Positions 61,791 through 64,000 of a stretch of 64,000 nt of DNA are shown here, piece by piece. Each line of letters starts with the position of its first letter. Positions within the stretch are counted from its first letter, which is position 1. The notes beneath the pieces are model-generated. The model ran no database searches and was not told the DNA's origin. It worked only from the letters and a program-made list of their open reading frames with translations. The stretch lies in contig JACPPG010000050.1 of the NCBI GenBank assembly GCA_016191115.1, positions 76,390-140,389 of the forward strand, written 5' to 3'. This stretch comes from Planctomycetia bacterium (lineage in GTDB: Bacteria > Planctomycetota > Planctomycetia > Pirellulales > JACPPG01). The translations under genes and the position numbers were made by a program.

Positions 61791-64000
61791 ATGACGCGAC
61801 GAGCGGTCTTCGCCACCCGGGCCTTCCCCTTTTTGATGATCGTTCTCGTCCTGGCATTCTCGCCGGCGGAGATTGTTACGGCGGCCACCAAGAACTGGAT
61901 CGCCGGCAGCGGCAATTGGAACACGGGCGGCAATTGGTCTCCGGCCGGCGTGCCGGGAGCGGGCGACGACGTCAACATCAAGCCGACTGACGGCGTCAGC
62001 CGCACAGTAACCTACGACTATCCCGGCCCGCCGGTCGCCCTTAATTCGCTCGGCGTTAATCTCAATAACGGGGTTGGTTCGGCAACGACCACTTTTTCGA
62101 TGTCGGCCAACAACCTTACGACGGGCGAACTGGACGTCGGATGGTCGGGCTCCGGTGGCTCATTCGGCAAAGGCACGTTCACGCAAAGCGGCGGAGTGAC
62201 CACTCTCAACGGCACCGGTTTGTATCTCGGCGTCAACGCCACCGATACGGGAACCTACAATCTCAGCGGCTCTGGCACGCTCGCAGCCAGCTTCGAAGTC
62301 GTCGGCAGCTCCGGGACCGGAATCTTCAATCAAACGGGCGGCTCCAATGCGACTACGGGCGCAGGCAACAATCTCGTTCTCGGCTATTTTGCCGGCTCGA
62401 CCGGCACGTATACCATCAGCGGCGGCACGCTCTCGGTCGGCAGCGATCTCTTCGTGGGTAACTCCGGCACGGGCACGCTCAATATTCAGGGCAACGGATC
62501 GGCGTCCACCAACGTCCTCTCGATCAACAGCGCGAGCGCTGTAAACCTGAACGGCGGCACGCTCCGCTTCAACACCGTCGGCGGCACCGGTGGTTTAAGC
62601 AGGCTCAACTACACCGCCGGCAAGATCCAACTCGCCGGCAACCGCAACCTGTCGACCGACACGACCATCACAACTTTGTACGGCGCTTCGACCACAATCC
62701 CCGCCGGCAAGGAACTGGCGGTAGAGTTTCAGGCCTCTTTGAATCAGAACTTCGCGGATGTCACCGTGAGCGGCGGTCGCCTGACATCGTTCGACTACAT
62801 CGGCGGCGCGGTTCTCCCTGGCGCGATGGAGATTACCGGTGGCGGAATCGCGACGACGGCGGCGGATGCAACGCTTGGCCTAACCGGCGGCACCGTGGGG
62901 GTGACCAATGTCAGGGACCCCGGTTCAACCTGGACCGTCGGCGGCGACCTTTATGTAGGCAAGAGCGGCGGCGGCGACGGCGTCCTCACGATCGAGAACC
63001 AAGCCCTGGTGTACGTCACCGATGAGCTTTCGATTACCAACAACAGCCGCATCGAGCTGCAGGGCGGCACGCTCCGCTTTAACAGGTTCGTGACTGGAAC
63101 AAGCAAGCTCAATTATTACTCCGGCACCGTCCAATACTCCGGCAATCGCAGCGTTGGTGCCAGCGTGGAAATCTCGCTACTCTTCGGCGACGCTCCCGTG
63201 CTCGGCGTGGGTAAGGGCCTGAGCGTGGAGGGTAGTGCCACGCTGGCGAGGACCGTAACCCTCGACGGCGGAACGTTCACCGCCGGTCAGCTTGTAAACG
63301 GCTCCTTGTTGGACCTGAAGCGTGGCACGTTCAACCTCACAAACCAAGCCGTGACCATTGGCTCCGGGGGGCCACTGGGTAGCACGCTCGACGTCAACGA
63401 AGACGTGACCGTCAACGTCACGCTCGGCATCACCAACCAAGGCCTCGTCAGCGGCGACGGGCAGATCGGCGGCACATTCGCCAACGCGGCCGCCGGCGAA
63501 CTCCGCGCCGAGCCGGGCCGGTCGCTCAAGCTGACCGGAGCCAACAACACCAACGCCGGACAGATCAGCCTTTACGGCGGAATGCTCGAATTCACGCAAA
63601 ATCTCACCAACAACTCGGGCGCATTGATCTCGGGCAACGGCACGCTCAAAACCACCACCGGCCTCACCAATAACGGCACGATGAACTTCAGCGGCCTGGC
63701 CAACGTGGTCGGCGATGTCACCAATTCCCCGACCGGGAAGATCATTTCCTCGGGTGGTGGACCAACGACGTTTCTCGACGACGTGACCAACAACGGCGAA
63801 ATTCGCACCAGCGCCGGCTCCTTCACCGTATTTTTTGGATCGGTAAGTGGCGCGGGCACCTACACCGGCACAGGCACAGTGAACTTTGAGGGCGACCTCA
63901 AGCCGGGCAGCAGTCCGGCGTCGGTGTCGTTCGGCGGCAACGTCGTCTTCGGCCCGCAGTCCAGCCTTGTGATCGAGATTGGCGGGATGACTCCAGGCAG
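61791..64000 (+). CDS. Large secreted beta-repeat (autotransporter-type/PEP-CTERM-like) protein, partial
   Basis: The frame is open from the ATG at 61791 to the end of the window (736 codons). The product has a signal peptide (FPFLMIVLVLAFSPAEIVTA) and then KNWIAGSGNWNTGGNWSPAG, the usual start of planctomycete autotransporter-associated beta-strand proteins. Many Gly/Thr/Asn-rich repeat units follow (GTFTQSGGVTTLNGTGLYLG, GTYTISGGTLSVGSDLFVGN). Near the window end FEGDLKPGSSPASVSFGG marks the region that usually precedes a PEP-CTERM signal, which would lie outside. It is probably a large surface protein. Confidence 0.85.
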   Translation, partial: MTRRAVFATRAFPFLMIVLVLAFSPAEIVTAATKNWIAGSGNWNTGGNWSPAGVPGAGDDVNIKPTDGVSRTVTYDYPGPPVALNSLGVNLNNGVGSATTTFSMSANNLTTGELDVGWSGSGGSFGKGTFTQSGGVTTLNGTGLYLGVNATDTGTYNLSGSGTLAASFEVVGSSGTGIFNQTGGSNATTGAGNNLVLGYFAGSTGTYTISGGTLSVGSDLFVGNSGTGTLNIQGNGSASTNVLSINSASAVNLNGGTLRFNTVGGTGGLSRLNYTAGKIQLAGNRNLSTDTTITTLYGASTTIPAGKELAVEFQASLNQNFADVTVSGGRLTSFDYIGGAVLPGAMEITGGGIATTAADATLGLTGGTVGVTNVRDPGSTWTVGGDLYVGKSGGGDGVLTIENQALVYVTDELSITNNSRIELQGGTLRFNRFVTGTSKLNYYSGTVQYSGNRSVGASVEISLLFGDAPVLGVGKGLSVEGSATLARTVTLDGGTFTAGQLVNGSLLDLKRGTFNLTNQAVTIGSGGPLGSTLDVNEDVTVNVTLGITNQGLVSGDGQIGGTFANAAAGELRAEPGRSLKLTGANNTNAGQISLYGGMLEFTQNLTNNSGALISGNGTLKTTTGLTNNGTMNFSGLANVVGDVTNSPTGKIISSGGGPTTFLDDVTNNGEIRTSAGSFTVFFGSVSGAGTYTGTGTVNFEGDLKPGSSPASVSFGGNVVFGPQSSLVIEIGGMTPG

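Overview
The window looks like a GC-rich chromosome segment of a planctomycete, probably of the Pirellulales type. The evidence is the gene content: a DUF1559 pseudopilin with an H-X9-DG tail, PEP-CTERM proteins, an ECF sigma factor paired with a TPR-bearing Ser/Thr kinase, TIGR03009, DUF1573, DUF4034 and DUF4254 proteins, a DRG-like GTPase and twin-arginine Gfo/Idh oxidoreductases. No tRNA, rRNA, CRISPR array or prophage was seen.

Layout. 1-7654 holds an acyl-CoA carboxylase block on the minus strand (AtuA homologue, biotin carboxylase, carboxyltransferase), a secreted protein of unknown function and an aldehyde dehydrogenase. 8371-13877 carries an atypical kinase, a Gfo/Idh protein, a lipoprotein and a DUF4034/WD40 protein. 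14577-25834 carries a one-haem secreted protein, a DRG-like GTPase, PolX, an oxidoreductase-like protein with a membrane tail, an alpha/beta hydrolase, GT9, DUF4254, an M28 peptidase and a small membrane protein. 25987-34095 has a beta-hydroxyacid dehydrogenase, the NfeD/FloA membrane-microdomain cluster, a TIGR03009 protein and a HAD phosphatase. 34114-38853 is one very large DUF4011-type helicase-nuclease. 39048-47623 holds a hydrolase, a six-gene secretory/redox operon (DUF1573, secreted protein, Cys-rich protein, MauE-MauD-like fusion, small membrane protein, pseudopilin) and a GT39-like membrane glycosyltransferase. 47991-55431 has SpeA, a conserved hypothetical, two gene remnants, a molybdopterin oxidoreductase, a cupin and a DUF3634 protein. 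55730-64000 has a truncated ABC-2 permease, a PEP-CTERM protein, the ECF/kinase pair and a large secreted beta-repeat protein that runs off the window.

The most distinctive structure is a dense set of small palindromic mobile repeats. One family is exactly 157 bp when complete, has inverted ends beginning CAGGGCC, occurs seven times, and is flanked by about 10-bp direct repeats at most sites. One copy terminates an ABC permease gene, one sits inside a second MITE family, and one lies between a stop codon and its terminator. Several other hairpin families lie between genes, and three repeat-like blocks sit in frame inside the GT39 gene.

Two gene-level hypotheses stand out. The 45358-40150 operon may mature and display a disulfide-rich surface protein. 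The ECF/kinase pair is flanked by two secreted-protein genes that share an upstream two-block motif with identical spacing, which suggests a small regulon.
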